In this document: positions 25,193-33,941 of the stretch, piece after piece
Layout: each line of letters starts with the position of its first letter
Position numbering within the stretch: position 1 is the first letter of the stretch
Assembly: GCA_052173415.1 (NCBI GenBank)
Contig: JBQMYQ010000010.1
Coordinates: forward strand, 1-45,198
Origin: Wolinella sp052173415
Lineage (GTDB): Bacteria; Campylobacterota; Campylobacteria; Campylobacterales; Helicobacteraceae
Length of the DNA stretch: 45,198 nucleotides
Direction of reading: 5' to 3'
Position numbers and translations under genes: made by a program
Notes under the pieces: model-generated
Told to the model about the DNA's origin: nothing
The model's input: the letters and a program-made list of their open reading frames with translations, nothing else
The model's database searches: none

Positions 25193-26259
25193 TGGCAGAG
25201 ATTAGCGCGCAACTTGTAAAACAGCTCCGCGAGATGACCGATGCGGGCATGATGGATTGCAAGAAGGCTCTCGTGGAGGTTGATGGCAATCTTGAAAAAG
25301 CCATCGAGTATCTCCGAGAAAAAGGTCTAAGCAAGGCCGCTAAAAAGGCTGATAGAGTCGCTAGCGAGGGGGTTGTGAGCGTAGAGGTCGGAGCGGATTT
25401 TGCCAAAGCTTCGGTTCTTGAGATTAACTCTGAAACAGACTTTGTCGCTAAAAATGAGCAGTTTAAAGAGCTGGTCGCAAAAAGTTCAAAGCTTGTATTT
25501 GATCATGCGATTGACAGCACTGAAGCCCTAAATAACGCGAGTGTTGAGGGTGTGCCTTTTGGCGAATATCTACAACAAAACATCGCAAAAATCGGCGAAA
25601 ATATTGTCGTGCGTCGTGTGAATACACTTAAGGCTGAGGCGAATAGTGTCGTCAATGGCTATGTGCATTCAAATGCTCGCGTGGGTGTGCTCATCGCGAT
25701 AAAATTTGGTAAAGATTCCTCAAAAGTCGCGTGTGCCGAGCTTGCGAGGAATCTTTGCATGCACGCAGCGGCGATGAAGCCTCAGGTGCTGAGTTACACT
25801 GAGCTTGATGCGGAATTCATCGCCAAAGAGAAAGTCGCGCTAGTTGCGGAGCTTGAGAAGGATAACGAGGAGCTGAAGCGACTTGGAAAGCCTCTGCATA
25901 AGATTCCTAGCTACATCAGTCGTGGCGAACTAAGCGAACATGTGCTAGAAGAGCAAGAGAAAAAATTCCGCGAGGAGCTCAAAGCACAGGGCAAGCCCGA
26001 GGCGATTTGGGATAAGATTATCCCCGGTCAGCTGGAGCGATTCATCGCCGATAGCACGATTCTTGATCAGCGTTTGACGCTCTTAGGGCAGTTTTACGTG
26101 ATGGACGATAAAAAGACGATCGCACAAGTCCTGGAAGCCAAAAGCAAAGAGCTGGGCGACACCATTGAAGTGGTGCATTACATTCGCTTTGAGCTGGGCG
26201 AGGGAATCGAGAAAAAAGCGTGCAATTTCGCTGAAGAAGTCGCAGCGCAGCTGGGCTAA
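25192..26259 (+). CDS. tsf: Translation elongation factor Ts
   Basis: A 355-residue guanine-nucleotide exchange factor for EF-Tu. The TDAGMMDCKKALVEVDGNLEKAIEYLREKG block and SETDFVAKNEQFKELV are diagnostic, and the C-terminal QFYVMDDKKTIAQVL is typical. The length and two-part core domain match Helicobacter and Campylobacter EF-Ts. The ATG at 25192 overlaps the rpsB stop with GGAGGAG just before. The stop overlaps the ATG of the ABC gene. Confidence 0.97.
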   Translation: MAEISAQLVKQLREMTDAGMMDCKKALVEVDGNLEKAIEYLREKGLSKAAKKADRVASEGVVSVEVGADFAKASVLEINSETDFVAKNEQFKELVAKSSKLVFDHAIDSTEALNNASVEGVPFGEYLQQNIAKIGENIVVRRVNTLKAEANSVVNGYVHSNARVGVLIAIKFGKDSSKVACAELARNLCMHAAAMKPQVLSYTELDAEFIAKEKVALVAELEKDNEELKRLGKPLHKIPSYISRGELSEHVLEEQEKKFREELKAQGKPEAIWDKIIPGQLERFIADSTILDQRLTLLGQFYVMDDKKTIAQVLEAKSKELGDTIEVVHYIRFELGEGIEKKACNFAEEVAAQLG

Positions 26260-26903
26260 TGCCACTCCTAGAGGCTCATTTTTTAGCCCACTCATTTGAA
26301 AGTGAGCTCTTCTCTAGACTCTCTTTTAGCGCAGAAAGTGGGGAATCCATCTCCGTTATGGGCGCGAGTGGGAGCGGGAAATCCACGCTCCTGCACATAC
26401 TCTCCACACTTTTAAAGCCTAAAAAGGGCGAGGTGACACTCTTTGGCGATTCGATCTATTCGCTCCCGCACGATGAGCTTCTAAAACTGCGCCGTGAAAA
26501 GATAGGGATCATCTTTCAATCTCACTATCTTTTTCGTGGTTTTAGCGGTAAGGAAAATCTCGAAGTAGCCTCGATTCTCTCAAATCAGGCGATTGATGAT
26601 ACAACTTTGGAGAATCTAGGAATCAAGCAGGTCATCAACCAAAACATCAGCACGCTCTCCGGCGGGCAGCAGCAGCGTCTCTCCATCGCGCGCGTCCTCA
26701 CAAAGAAGCCTAAAATTATCTTCGCCGATGAGCCCACAGGGAATCTGGACAAGGATAGCGCAAATGGCGTAATGGAGGCACTTTTTGAGTATGTGGCGCG
26801 CGAAAATGCCCTGTTGTTTCTCATCACTCATGACGAGCATCTAGCCAAGCGATGTTTGCGCACTTATCGCTTAGAAGATAAGCGACTGCTACCATGGAGC
26901 TGA
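26259..26903 (+). CDS. ABC transporter ATPase, LolD type
   Basis: A 214-residue ATPase with Walker A (GASGSGKSTLL, about 35-45), Q-loop (IIFQSHYLF), signature LSGGQQQRLSIARVL, Walker B (IIFADEPTGNLD) and switch His (LITHD). The FADEPTGNLD form and length place it in the LolD/MacB/FtsE group, probably lipoprotein release. No permease gene is next to it; the gene overlaps fliR by 10 bp, which is an operon habit, not evidence of shared function. Confidence 0.85.
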   Translation: MPLLEAHFLAHSFESELFSRLSFSAESGESISVMGASGSGKSTLLHILSTLLKPKKGEVTLFGDSIYSLPHDELLKLRREKIGIIFQSHYLFRGFSGKENLEVASILSNQAIDDTTLENLGIKQVINQNISTLSGGQQQRLSIARVLTKKPKIIFADEPTGNLDKDSANGVMEALFEYVARENALLFLITHDEHLAKRCLRTYRLEDKRLLPWS

Positions 26904-27658
26904 TTTCATTACTAAGCGAAGAGGGCGTAACGAGCTTTTTGCTCCTCTTGCTTCGCTTCACGGGCGTGATGTTTTTTTTCCCTTTTTTTGAGAATCAGCT
27001 CATCTCCACAAGTATCAAAGGTGCGCTTATCTTTTTTCTCACATGGCTATTTTTCCCTACGATTCCCGCACAAGAGCCACCCGGAGAGATTTTTGCGTTC
27101 ATTCTTGCGGGCTTGAGTGAGATTATGATGGGCTTCATCGCCTCCGTGATGTTGCAAATTGTCTTTGGCATGGTCTCTTTTGGGGGCGAGATGATCTCTT
27201 TTGCGATGGGGCTTACGATGGCAAGCGCGTTTGATCCCATCACCGGGACGCAACGCCCGATTATCGGGCAGCTCACGGCACTTTTGGCTTTGTTAATTGT
27301 TTTGGCTACGGATATGCACCATGCGTTTTTTCTTTTTATCGCCGAGTCGTTGCGTCAGATTCCCCTAGGGGGTTTCGCCCTTGCACCGAGCATTAGCTCC
27401 TATCTTATCAAGGCTTTTTCGAGCCTTTTTCTCATCGGATTTACGATGGCATTCCCCATTGTGGCGCTCATTTTGCTCTCAGATATTATCTTTGGCATGA
27501 TTGGCAAAGCCCACCCGCAATTCAACCTGCTTGTGATCGGATTCCCCGTGAAGATCGCCATCGCGCTCACGGTTTTTGTCGTGATTCTCCCCGCGATTTT
27601 TATCCATTTTAAGCGAGAATTCACCCTCGCACTGCAATCGCTCCCCGTGCTATTTTAA
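26894..27658 (+). CDS. fliR: Flagellar biosynthesis protein FliR
   Basis: A 254-residue inner-membrane component of the flagellar type III export gate (FliPQR). Starts with a helix, then FTGVMFFFPFFENQLISTSIKGALI, the FGGEMISFAMGLTMASAFDPITGTQRPIIGQL block, and LLSDIIFGMIGKAHPQFNLLVIGFPVKIAIAL, which are classical FliR sequences. Length is usual. Its stop overlaps the nucT stop on the other strand. Confidence 0.95.
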   Translation: MELISLLSEEGVTSFLLLLLRFTGVMFFFPFFENQLISTSIKGALIFFLTWLFFPTIPAQEPPGEIFAFILAGLSEIMMGFIASVMLQIVFGMVSFGGEMISFAMGLTMASAFDPITGTQRPIIGQLTALLALLIVLATDMHHAFFLFIAESLRQIPLGGFALAPSISSYLIKAFSSLFLIGFTMAFPIVALILLSDIIFGMIGKAHPQFNLLVIGFPVKIAIALTVFVVILPAIFIHFKREFTLALQSLPVLF

Positions 27659-28188
27659 TAGGGCTGGCAGCGTTGTTTCATTTTATTTAAGTATTGTTTA
27701 GCTTTCTTAATCATCTCTACATTTTGGCTAATCACTAGAGTTTCATAGCTGTTTTCAAAGGCGTTTTTAGACCAGTTTGCCGACCCAAGCAGGATTCTCT
27801 TCTGATCAGAGACTGCCATTTTCATGTGCATCAAGCCGCGATAATTGCCATTTTCCGCCCGATTCCCCTGAAGTGTGCAAACCTCGATATTTTGGTATTT
27901 TGCCAAATACCCTATCGTGGAATGGCTCTTTTGGTCTGCCTGATGTTCATCGTAAATAATATGAACCTTCACTCCGTTTTTAGCGATTTTTTTAATGGAT
28001 TTTGCAATTTCTCTATTCGTGAAAGCATAGATTGCAATATCTAAACTTTCCTTACTCTCTTCGATAAAATTAATCAAAGCATTTAATGCGCTTTTTTGCT
28101 CTTCAGGCATAAGGTAAAACTCCTCGCCTCCATAAAGAACACGGCTAAAAATCAGAACAGAGATAAGGAATCGAGCGAAAGTAGGCAT
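27655..28188 (-). CDS. nucT: Phospholipase-D-family nuclease, NucT type
   Basis: A 177-residue protein with an N-terminal signal/anchor (FARFLISVLIFSRVLYGG) and one HKD motif: HMKMAVSDQKRILLGSANWS. This is the form of NucT (HP0323), the membrane-bound nuclease of H. pylori used for extracellular DNA degradation and purine scavenging. In H. pylori it is also divergent from chePep. One HKD motif means it works as a dimer. The name is by homology pattern and synteny. Confidence 0.88.
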   Translation of the reverse strand: MPTFARFLISVLIFSRVLYGGEEFYLMPEEQKSALNALINFIEESKESLDIAIYAFTNREIAKSIKKIAKNGVKVHIIYDEHQADQKSHSTIGYLAKYQNIEVCTLQGNRAENGNYRGLMHMKMAVSDQKRILLGSANWSKNAFENSYETLVISQNVEMIKKAKQYLNKMKQRCQPY

Positions 28189-28220
28189 GTCATTTCCTTG
28201 TCAAAACAGAGATTAACTGT

Positions 28221-28226
28221 TATAAT
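28221..28226 (+). promoter_or_regulatory. -10 element of the chePep operon
   Basis: TATAAT stands 56 bp before the chePep ATG in the nucT-chePep divergent gap. No strong -35 is seen. The same gap must hold the nucT promoter. Confidence 0.5.
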
Positions 28227-28281
28227 CTTACCCTTAAATTCGATGTTTTTCCCTTATTTTATCCCTTTAGGGAGGAAGTTT

Positions 28282-30177
28282 ATGAAGTTACTCCTTGTTA
28301 ATAAAAACCCCATTGTGCGCAAGCTCTTTAAGCTAAGTAGCGAAAAGGCGGGAATTGAGTTTTTTGAAACTGAAACCTTGGAACATCTTAGTGATTTGAG
28401 TGTTGATCTTGTTTTTGTCGATGATGAAAGTTTAGATGGGAGTGGTGTATTTGAGCGGCTACAAGAAGGGCTGCCCCAGGCGAAATATGGGCTACTTCAC
28501 GCGAAGAACAAAGAGCGAGACGCGAGATTTGCACTTTTTGTTCAGAAGCCTTTTTTGCCGACGGACTTAGTAGATCTATTTAAGAGCGAGATGGGGAATA
28601 GTGCGCAGGAGTTTTTCCAGCACGATTCCCCTAAAGATAATGAGATTAGCGGGATCGGGGAGCCTGTTGGCGATATGATGCCAACAGAAGGGATTCCTGC
28701 TAAAGAGGAGGAATCTGGCGGGGAGAAGAGTGATGTTGCTGAAAATGGGCCATCCAAAGAGGAGTTTAATCTTGATATTAGTAATGCCTCAATTGGTGAT
28801 GATTGGGCTCTTACGTTAGGGGAAAACACCGCCTCTCTACCCGATGCCATTGAACCTAGGCGCGAGAAAGAGTTGAGCGATATTGATCTAGGCTCTGATC
28901 TGCTTGAACTAGATCTCCCCATCCATGAGGAGATGACTCTAGCGCAACCGCAACAAGAGGTGCAGGTGGCACAAGAGCCATCAGAAATTCTAGAAACAAT
29001 GGAAACACCGCAACCACAAGAGATACAAGAGCAAGCGCAGGAGGCAGAAGGGTTACAGGGGGAAGCGGATGTTGGCGTGCCCGATATGCTAGATACACTG
29101 CCAGATGCGCTAGAAGAGGGCATTTTGGGCGAATTTACAGATGAGGTGGCGCAAGATATGTCTGATATGTCAGGCGGATCAGCCTCAGTGATTGAGGATA
29201 CAGAGATGGGGCTTGGGCTTGCGGACTTGCCAAGTGAGGTGCAGTCTGAAGTGGCGGAAGAGCTTGATCTTGAGGAATTTTCAAGTGAATTAGAGGGCGA
29301 GTTGGAGCCCGAAGATTCCGAGAAAATTTTTGAGGAAAAATCCGAAGAGATTCCCAAAGAGGAGCGCGAGGAAGAGCCAAAAGAGCTTGCTTCGCTAGAG
29401 TCTCCCTCGTTAGAGGAAACACAAGACGATCCTATGGATAGTGCGCTAGATTTGGAGGAAGATTCCCTTGATAGCTCCACGCTTAGTGAGGATTTGGGCG
29501 ATTTTTCACTTGAGGAAAATACACTTAGCAAGGACATATCTAACGAAGATATATCGCCCAATTTGGATGATGTGCCAAGCGAAATGCCAGGAGCGGAGGC
29601 ATTAGAGCAGGAGTCTTTGGAGGAGGAGATGTCAGAGGTGGCGGATTCCGAGCCTGAGGAGCTTATGGATATGCCTAGCGAACTAGCGCAAGAGGGGGGG
29701 ATCCTAGATGCAAGCGATCTTCAGGAGGTTAAAAATCTCCTTGAGGACGATGAGGCTACAGATGATGAGACTGCGATGTCACCATGCGAGGAAGCAAATA
29801 TGAATGATATTAAGATCGAGAGCAGCGAGCTAGCAGCACTCACCGAAGAGGCTCTGAGCGAGGCTTTGGGCGAGGAGTTGCCACCAAAACCAAAAGAGGA
29901 GATTTTTGACTTTGGCAAGGAATCTAGTGATATGCCGAGCGAGGATATGGCTAGTGTGAGCAAGGATTTTGAAGAGGCACATGAAGAGCCATGCGACATG
30001 GGCGAAAAGTCGCACGAGGAGGGTCTTGCTACTGAATCCACTCCCAGTTCGCCTGCGTCGATTCCCGCGAATGACGCACTAAAGAGTCTTCAAGGGCTCT
30101 CGATTCCTGCGCTTAGAGAGCTGTTTGATGGTGCAGAACTTACGGTTTCCATCTCCTTCCCTAAGAATAAAAAATAG
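28282..30177 (+). CDS. chePep: ChePep, polar chemotaxis regulator with acidic repeat region
   Basis: A 631-residue protein: a receiver-like N-terminal domain (about 1-110, MKLLLVNKNPIVRKLFKLSS... LVFVDDES, QKPFLPTDLVDLF), a very long Glu/Asp/Ser-rich middle part (about 120-590) and a short conserved end PALRELFDGAELTVSISF. This is the layout of ChePep (HP0322), the pole-localised regulator of chemotaxis that works with CheZ. GGGAGGAAG stands 4 bp before the ATG; the frame is open upstream into nucT antisense. The acidic part has Glu/Met/Ala-Pro repeats of varying length and a G7 run at about 29694. The downstream genes gmk, tatA and argS are syntenic with H. pylori. High confidence on family; the acidic region is not alignable. 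Confidence 0.88.
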   Translation: MKLLLVNKNPIVRKLFKLSSEKAGIEFFETETLEHLSDLSVDLVFVDDESLDGSGVFERLQEGLPQAKYGLLHAKNKERDARFALFVQKPFLPTDLVDLFKSEMGNSAQEFFQHDSPKDNEISGIGEPVGDMMPTEGIPAKEEESGGEKSDVAENGPSKEEFNLDISNASIGDDWALTLGENTASLPDAIEPRREKELSDIDLGSDLLELDLPIHEEMTLAQPQQEVQVAQEPSEILETMETPQPQEIQEQAQEAEGLQGEADVGVPDMLDTLPDALEEGILGEFTDEVAQDMSDMSGGSASVIEDTEMGLGLADLPSEVQSEVAEELDLEEFSSELEGELEPEDSEKIFEEKSEEIPKEEREEEPKELASLESPSLEETQDDPMDSALDLEEDSLDSSTLSEDLGDFSLEENTLSKDISNEDISPNLDDVPSEMPGAEALEQESLEEEMSEVADSEPEELMDMPSELAQEGGILDASDLQEVKNLLEDDEATDDETAMSPCEEANMNDIKIESSELAALTEEALSEALGEELPPKPKEEIFDFGKESSDMPSEDMASVSKDFEEAHEEPCDMGEKSHEEGLATESTPSSPASIPANDALKSLQGLSIPALRELFDGAELTVSISFPKNKK

Positions 30178-30801
30178 ATGAAGGCGAATAAAGGGGCGGT
30201 GCTCGTCCTCTCTGGGCCTAGTGGCTCAGGGAAGAGCTCGCTGTGCAAGTCGCTTTTTAGAGAGATTCCTTGCGCCTATTTTTCTGTCTCTACGACGACG
30301 CGTGCGCCTAGAGCCGATGAGGTGGAGGGGGTGCATTATCATTTTGTCTCCAAGTCGCAATTTTTAGAAGGGGTCGAGCAGGGGCTTTTCTTGGAGTGGG
30401 CGGAGGTGCATGGGAATTATTACGGCACTTCAAAGCTCACAGTGGAATCGGCACTCCAAAGCGGGAAGCTCGTTGTTTTTGATATTGATATTCAAGGACA
30501 CCGCAACATCAAGGAGAGCTATCCGATTCTCACTACATCAATTTTTATCACCACTCCGACGCAGCAGGATCTGCGCGAGCGCCTCATTGCGCGCGGGAGC
30601 GATGATGAGGAGACGATCGATCGGCGCGTGATCCACGCTTATAACGAAATGCGCCACATCAAGGAGTTTGACTACCTTATTATCAATAGCGATTTTAAGG
30701 AATCCGAGCACAAACTCCTCTCCATCGCCTATTCTGCGCTCTCTAGGCGCACGCTTTATGACGTAGATCTGTTCGCAGCTCACTGGGGCGATAAAAAATA
30801 A
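30178..30801 (+). CDS. gmk: Guanylate kinase
   Basis: A 207-residue GMP kinase. Walker A is GPSGSGKSSLCKSLF (about 13-27). STTTRAPRADEVEGVHYHFVS binds GMP, and FLEWAEVHGNYYGTS and VVFDIDIQGHRNIKE are diagnostic. Starts directly at the stop of chePep (TAG-ATG), so it depends on translation of that gene. Confidence 0.97.
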   Translation: MKANKGAVLVLSGPSGSGKSSLCKSLFREIPCAYFSVSTTTRAPRADEVEGVHYHFVSKSQFLEGVEQGLFLEWAEVHGNYYGTSKLTVESALQSGKLVVFDIDIQGHRNIKESYPILTTSIFITTPTQQDLRERLIARGSDDEETIDRRVIHAYNEMRHIKEFDYLIINSDFKESEHKLLSIAYSALSRRTLYDVDLFAAHWGDKK

Positions 30802-30862
30802 GTATCCTAACAGTGAAGCGAGAGTAAAATCCCCGAATTTCTAACCCCCAAAGGAGAGTAAC

Positions 30863-31099
30863 ATGGGAATGCCTAGTATGCCGGAGCTACTGATTATTTT
30901 GGCGATTATCGTGCTGTTGTTCGGCGCGAAGAAGATCCCCGATCTCGCCAAAGGTCTTGGCTCGGGAATCAAGAATTTCAAGAAAGCCATCAAAGAGGAC
31001 GATGAGAGCGAGGCGCAGGTCGTTAAAAGCGAGAAAATCGAGGAATCGCCCAAAAGCGACGCCCCCCTTCACGCTTCGCAGGAATCGACCAAAGCTTAA
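30863..31099 (+). CDS. tatA: Sec-independent protein translocase TatA
   Basis: A 78-residue protein with one N-terminal helix (ELLIILAIIVLLF), the FGAKKIPDLAKGLGSGIKNFKKA hinge and amphipathic helix of TatA, and a polar tail. It forms the pore of the twin-arginine exporter with TatBC, which exports folded proteins. AAAGGAGA precedes the ATG. Same place as HP0320. Confidence 0.95.
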   Translation: MGMPSMPELLIILAIIVLLFGAKKIPDLAKGLGSGIKNFKKAIKEDDESEAQVVKSEKIEESPKSDAPLHASQESTKA

Positions 31100-31110
31100 G
31101 GGTTATTTCG

Positions 31111-32697
31111 TTGCATCATAGTGTTAAGAATATTATCGAAACTGCTCTGGGATTCCCCATTGTTTTGGAGAAACCAAAGGATAAAAACCACGGTCATTAC
31201 GCGACTCCCGCCGCTTTCTCTTTAGCCAAAGAGTTGCGTAAAAATCCCGCACTCATCGCGCAAGAGCTCGCAGAGAAGCTTAAGGGAATCGAGATTTTTG
31301 AGAGCGTGCAAAGTGTCGGGGGCTACATCAATCTGCGCTTAAAAAAGAGCTTTTTAGGCACTCAGGCGGCTTTGGCACTTACGCTAGATAGGGATTTTGG
31401 CAAGGGGAGCAAGCAGGGGCGCATTCTTTTAGAATATGTGAGTGCAAATCCCACAGGACCGCTTCATATCGGACATGCGCGCGGTGCGGTGCTGGGCGAT
31501 TCCCTCGCGCGGCTTGGACGACACCTCGGATATGAAGTCGCTACGGAATATTACGTCAATGACGCGGGGAATCAGATCCACCTCTTAGGGCTATCCATCT
31601 ACCTTGCTGCGCGTGATGTGCTGCTTCATCTGCCCGTTACTTATCCGGAGCAATATTATCGTGGCGAATACATTGTTGATATTGCGAGCCTTGCGCTGGA
31701 GCGTTTTGGTGCGGAGGCATTTAAAAGTGAGGATATAATTGAGCAATTGGCGCATTTTGGCAAGGATTTAATGCTTCAAGAGATCCGCTCTAACCTCAAT
31801 CAGTGCAACATTACCATCGATTCCTACATGAGTGAAAAATCGCTCTATGACCGCTGGAGTGCGACGCTGGAGAAACTCAAAGCAAGCGGAGGATGTTATG
31901 AAGCCAGACGTGCGATGTGGCTTGCTTCCACGCAAAAGGGCGATGAGAAGGATCGCGTCATTGTGCGCGAGAATGGCGAGCCTACCTATCTTGCGGGCGA
32001 TATTATCTATCATGATGAGAAATTTGAGCGAGGCTTTGATCATTACATTAATATTTGGGGTGCGGATCATCACGGATATATCGCTAGGGTCAAGGCGGCA
32101 CTGGAGTTTTTGGGGCATGATTCCCGTAGGCTGGAGATTTTGCTCTCGCAAATGGTAACGCTTCTAAAGGGTGGCGAGCCCTACAAAATGAGCAAGCGCG
32201 CGGGGAATTTTATCCTTATGCGTGATGTGCTTGAGGAGATTGGTGCGGACGCGCTTCGCTTTATTTTTCTCAGTAAAAAGCCCGATACGCATTTGGAATT
32301 TGATGTAGAAGAGCTCAAAAAAGAGGACGCGAGCAACCCGATTTTTTATATCAATTACGCGCATGCACGAATCCATACGATGCTTTCTAAGAGTGCCAAA
32401 AGTATCGGGGCGATCCAAAATGCTACGCTAGAAAATTTAGATACTAAGGCATTTGATTTACTTTTTTTAGCACTTCAGCTGCCTCAAGTGCTTGAAGATT
32501 CCTTTGAGAATCGGGCATTACAGAAGCTTACCGACTATCTTAGGAATCTTGCCAGCGAGTTTCATAAATTCTACAACGAGCAGAAAATTTTAGATACACC
32601 TGATGAAGCGGCTTTGTTGCAGGTTTGTCGCATGGTGGCACTCTCGCTTTCTCAAGGTCTCTCTCTCCTAGGAATCTGCGCAAAAGAGCGTATGTAA
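31111..32697 (+). CDS. argS: Arginyl-tRNA synthetase
   Basis: A 528-residue class I enzyme. NPTGPLHIGHARGAVLGDSLA holds the HIGH motif (about 112-122), YYVNDAGNQIHLLG is diagnostic, and KMSKRAGNFILMRDVLEEIG holds the KMSK-like loop. A C-terminal helical anticodon domain (INYAHARIHTM ... LPQVLEDSF) is normal. The start is TTG (31111) with no strong ribosome site; there is no ATG near. It follows tatA by 11 bp. The 83-bp gap behind it (32698-32780) carries three RGGAATC motifs and no gene. Confidence 0.95.
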   Translation: MHHSVKNIIETALGFPIVLEKPKDKNHGHYATPAAFSLAKELRKNPALIAQELAEKLKGIEIFESVQSVGGYINLRLKKSFLGTQAALALTLDRDFGKGSKQGRILLEYVSANPTGPLHIGHARGAVLGDSLARLGRHLGYEVATEYYVNDAGNQIHLLGLSIYLAARDVLLHLPVTYPEQYYRGEYIVDIASLALERFGAEAFKSEDIIEQLAHFGKDLMLQEIRSNLNQCNITIDSYMSEKSLYDRWSATLEKLKASGGCYEARRAMWLASTQKGDEKDRVIVRENGEPTYLAGDIIYHDEKFERGFDHYINIWGADHHGYIARVKAALEFLGHDSRRLEILLSQMVTLLKGGEPYKMSKRAGNFILMRDVLEEIGADALRFIFLSKKPDTHLEFDVEELKKEDASNPIFYINYAHARIHTMLSKSAKSIGAIQNATLENLDTKAFDLLFLALQLPQVLEDSFENRALQKLTDYLRNLASEFHKFYNEQKILDTPDEAALLQVCRMVALSLSQGLSLLGICAKERM

Positions 32698-32780
32698 GTC
32701 GCTTTTACGCCGCGATTCCCGCCTCTTTTTGCGATTCCTCAATTTGTGAAAAATGGGGAATCGCCGAAGCCGCCTAAAAT

Positions 32781-33941
32781 TTATTTATTCCCTTTCGCTC
32801 GATTGTGTGTGGTGCAAAGCATTTCGCAATTTTCAATCGCGGTCGCTCCGCCTTTACTCCATGCAGCGACATGGTCGGCTTCCATCTCTTTGAACGCCCA
32901 AATTTTAGATTTATTGGCATTATCGCTAATAGCACATAAAGGGCAATTTGAAACATTTTGTTTTTCGGCTTTATCCGTTTGTTGTTTATAAATCGCCCTC
33001 TTAGTTGCCTCATCAAATACACGAATATCAAGCAATTTTGTATCGACCAAACCGCCCAAAACAAACTCAAATATGCCTTTGCGATTTTTCACATACGGAT
33101 CTAAATACAATTCTCTCACTTTGGTAGCGATTTCTTGCGGATTGTAAGCGGTATCTTTATAGGTTTCATACAGTCGTCCCCATTCGAGCCCGCGCATTTC
33201 CTTTTCCACATCAATAAATATCGTTGAAACCCAATCAATCACCGTGTTGAAATATGTTTTTAATTCATTGATATTGTCATCATTGCGATGTTGGCTCATA
33301 TAATCGCTCACATTGCCTTTACTGACCCATTCTAAGGCTTTAGCAAGAAAATCTTGTCGATTCGCCACACCATTAATATACGCGCTCCACTTTTGAACAT
33401 GAACGTTTTGGCTGTTGCTGAATTCCGCTTTTGCAAGCGTAACAAACTCACCCGAATAAACCGCATTTAAAAGCTCTTGCTTGTTTAATGGAATCCCCGC
33501 GATATTAATCGTTTTAAACCATTCTTTAATTTCCTTTTCTGTGCCGTTGCAGATATAAATTAACATTTTTGTATTGCGAATTTTATCTTGTTGCTCTTTT
33601 GGTAGAGAATCGATATAGAGCGGTTTGCCCTCTTCCATAATGGCAAATTTTTTCGTCAAAAAACGTCCGATACTGGTAATGCGCTGCTGACCGTCCAATA
33701 CCTCGAATCTATCTTCCGCCGTTTGATTAAAATAAATCAATCCCAAAGGATAGCCTTTCAGGAGCGATTCAATCACAGCAACATCTCGTTTGCCATCAGC
33801 GTAGATATAGTTTCGTTGGTATTCAGGCTGAATAGTTAATTTGCCTGACAAACCAAATAAGCCTTTGCCTTCCAGTTCGTTATAAACAAATCCATCACAA
33901 AGAGCTTGAATAGTTATTTCGGCATTTAAGCTAGTCTTCAT
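32781..33941 (-). CDS. DUF262 protein with HNH nuclease domain (putative restriction partner)
   Basis: A 386-residue protein. The N-terminal DUF262/GmrS-type domain shows QPEYQRNYIY and the DGQQRITSI motif (about 85-93), a ParB-like nucleotide-using fold. The C-terminus is an HNH nuclease with CPLC, EADHVAAWSKGGATAIENCE and LCTTHNRAKG. Such proteins cleave DNA in phage-defence systems and are found beside methyltransferases. Its ATG directly follows the methyltransferase TAA (TAAATG) with AAAGGA in the coding end of that gene, so translation may be coupled. AT-rich, with one GGAATC motif in 1.2 kb, unlike the rest of the window. Role as the cutting half of an R-M pair is inferred. Confidence 0.82.
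   Translation of the reverse strand: MKTSLNAEITIQALCDGFVYNELEGKGLFGLSGKLTIQPEYQRNYIYADGKRDVAVIESLLKGYPLGLIYFNQTAEDRFEVLDGQQRITSIGRFLTKKFAIMEEGKPLYIDSLPKEQQDKIRNTKMLIYICNGTEKEIKEWFKTINIAGIPLNKQELLNAVYSGEFVTLAKAEFSNSQNVHVQKWSAYINGVANRQDFLAKALEWVSKGNVSDYMSQHRNDDNINELKTYFNTVIDWVSTIFIDVEKEMRGLEWGRLYETYKDTAYNPQEIATKVRELYLDPYVKNRKGIFEFVLGGLVDTKLLDIRVFDEATKRAIYKQQTDKAEKQNVSNCPLCAISDNANKSKIWAFKEMEADHVAAWSKGGATAIENCEMLCTTHNRAKGNK

Noticed and set aside
28542..29561. 339-codon open frame antisense to chePep
   Set aside because: It is Ser-rich because GAG/GAA codons of the acidic repeats read as Ser on the other strand. No ribosome site or domain.
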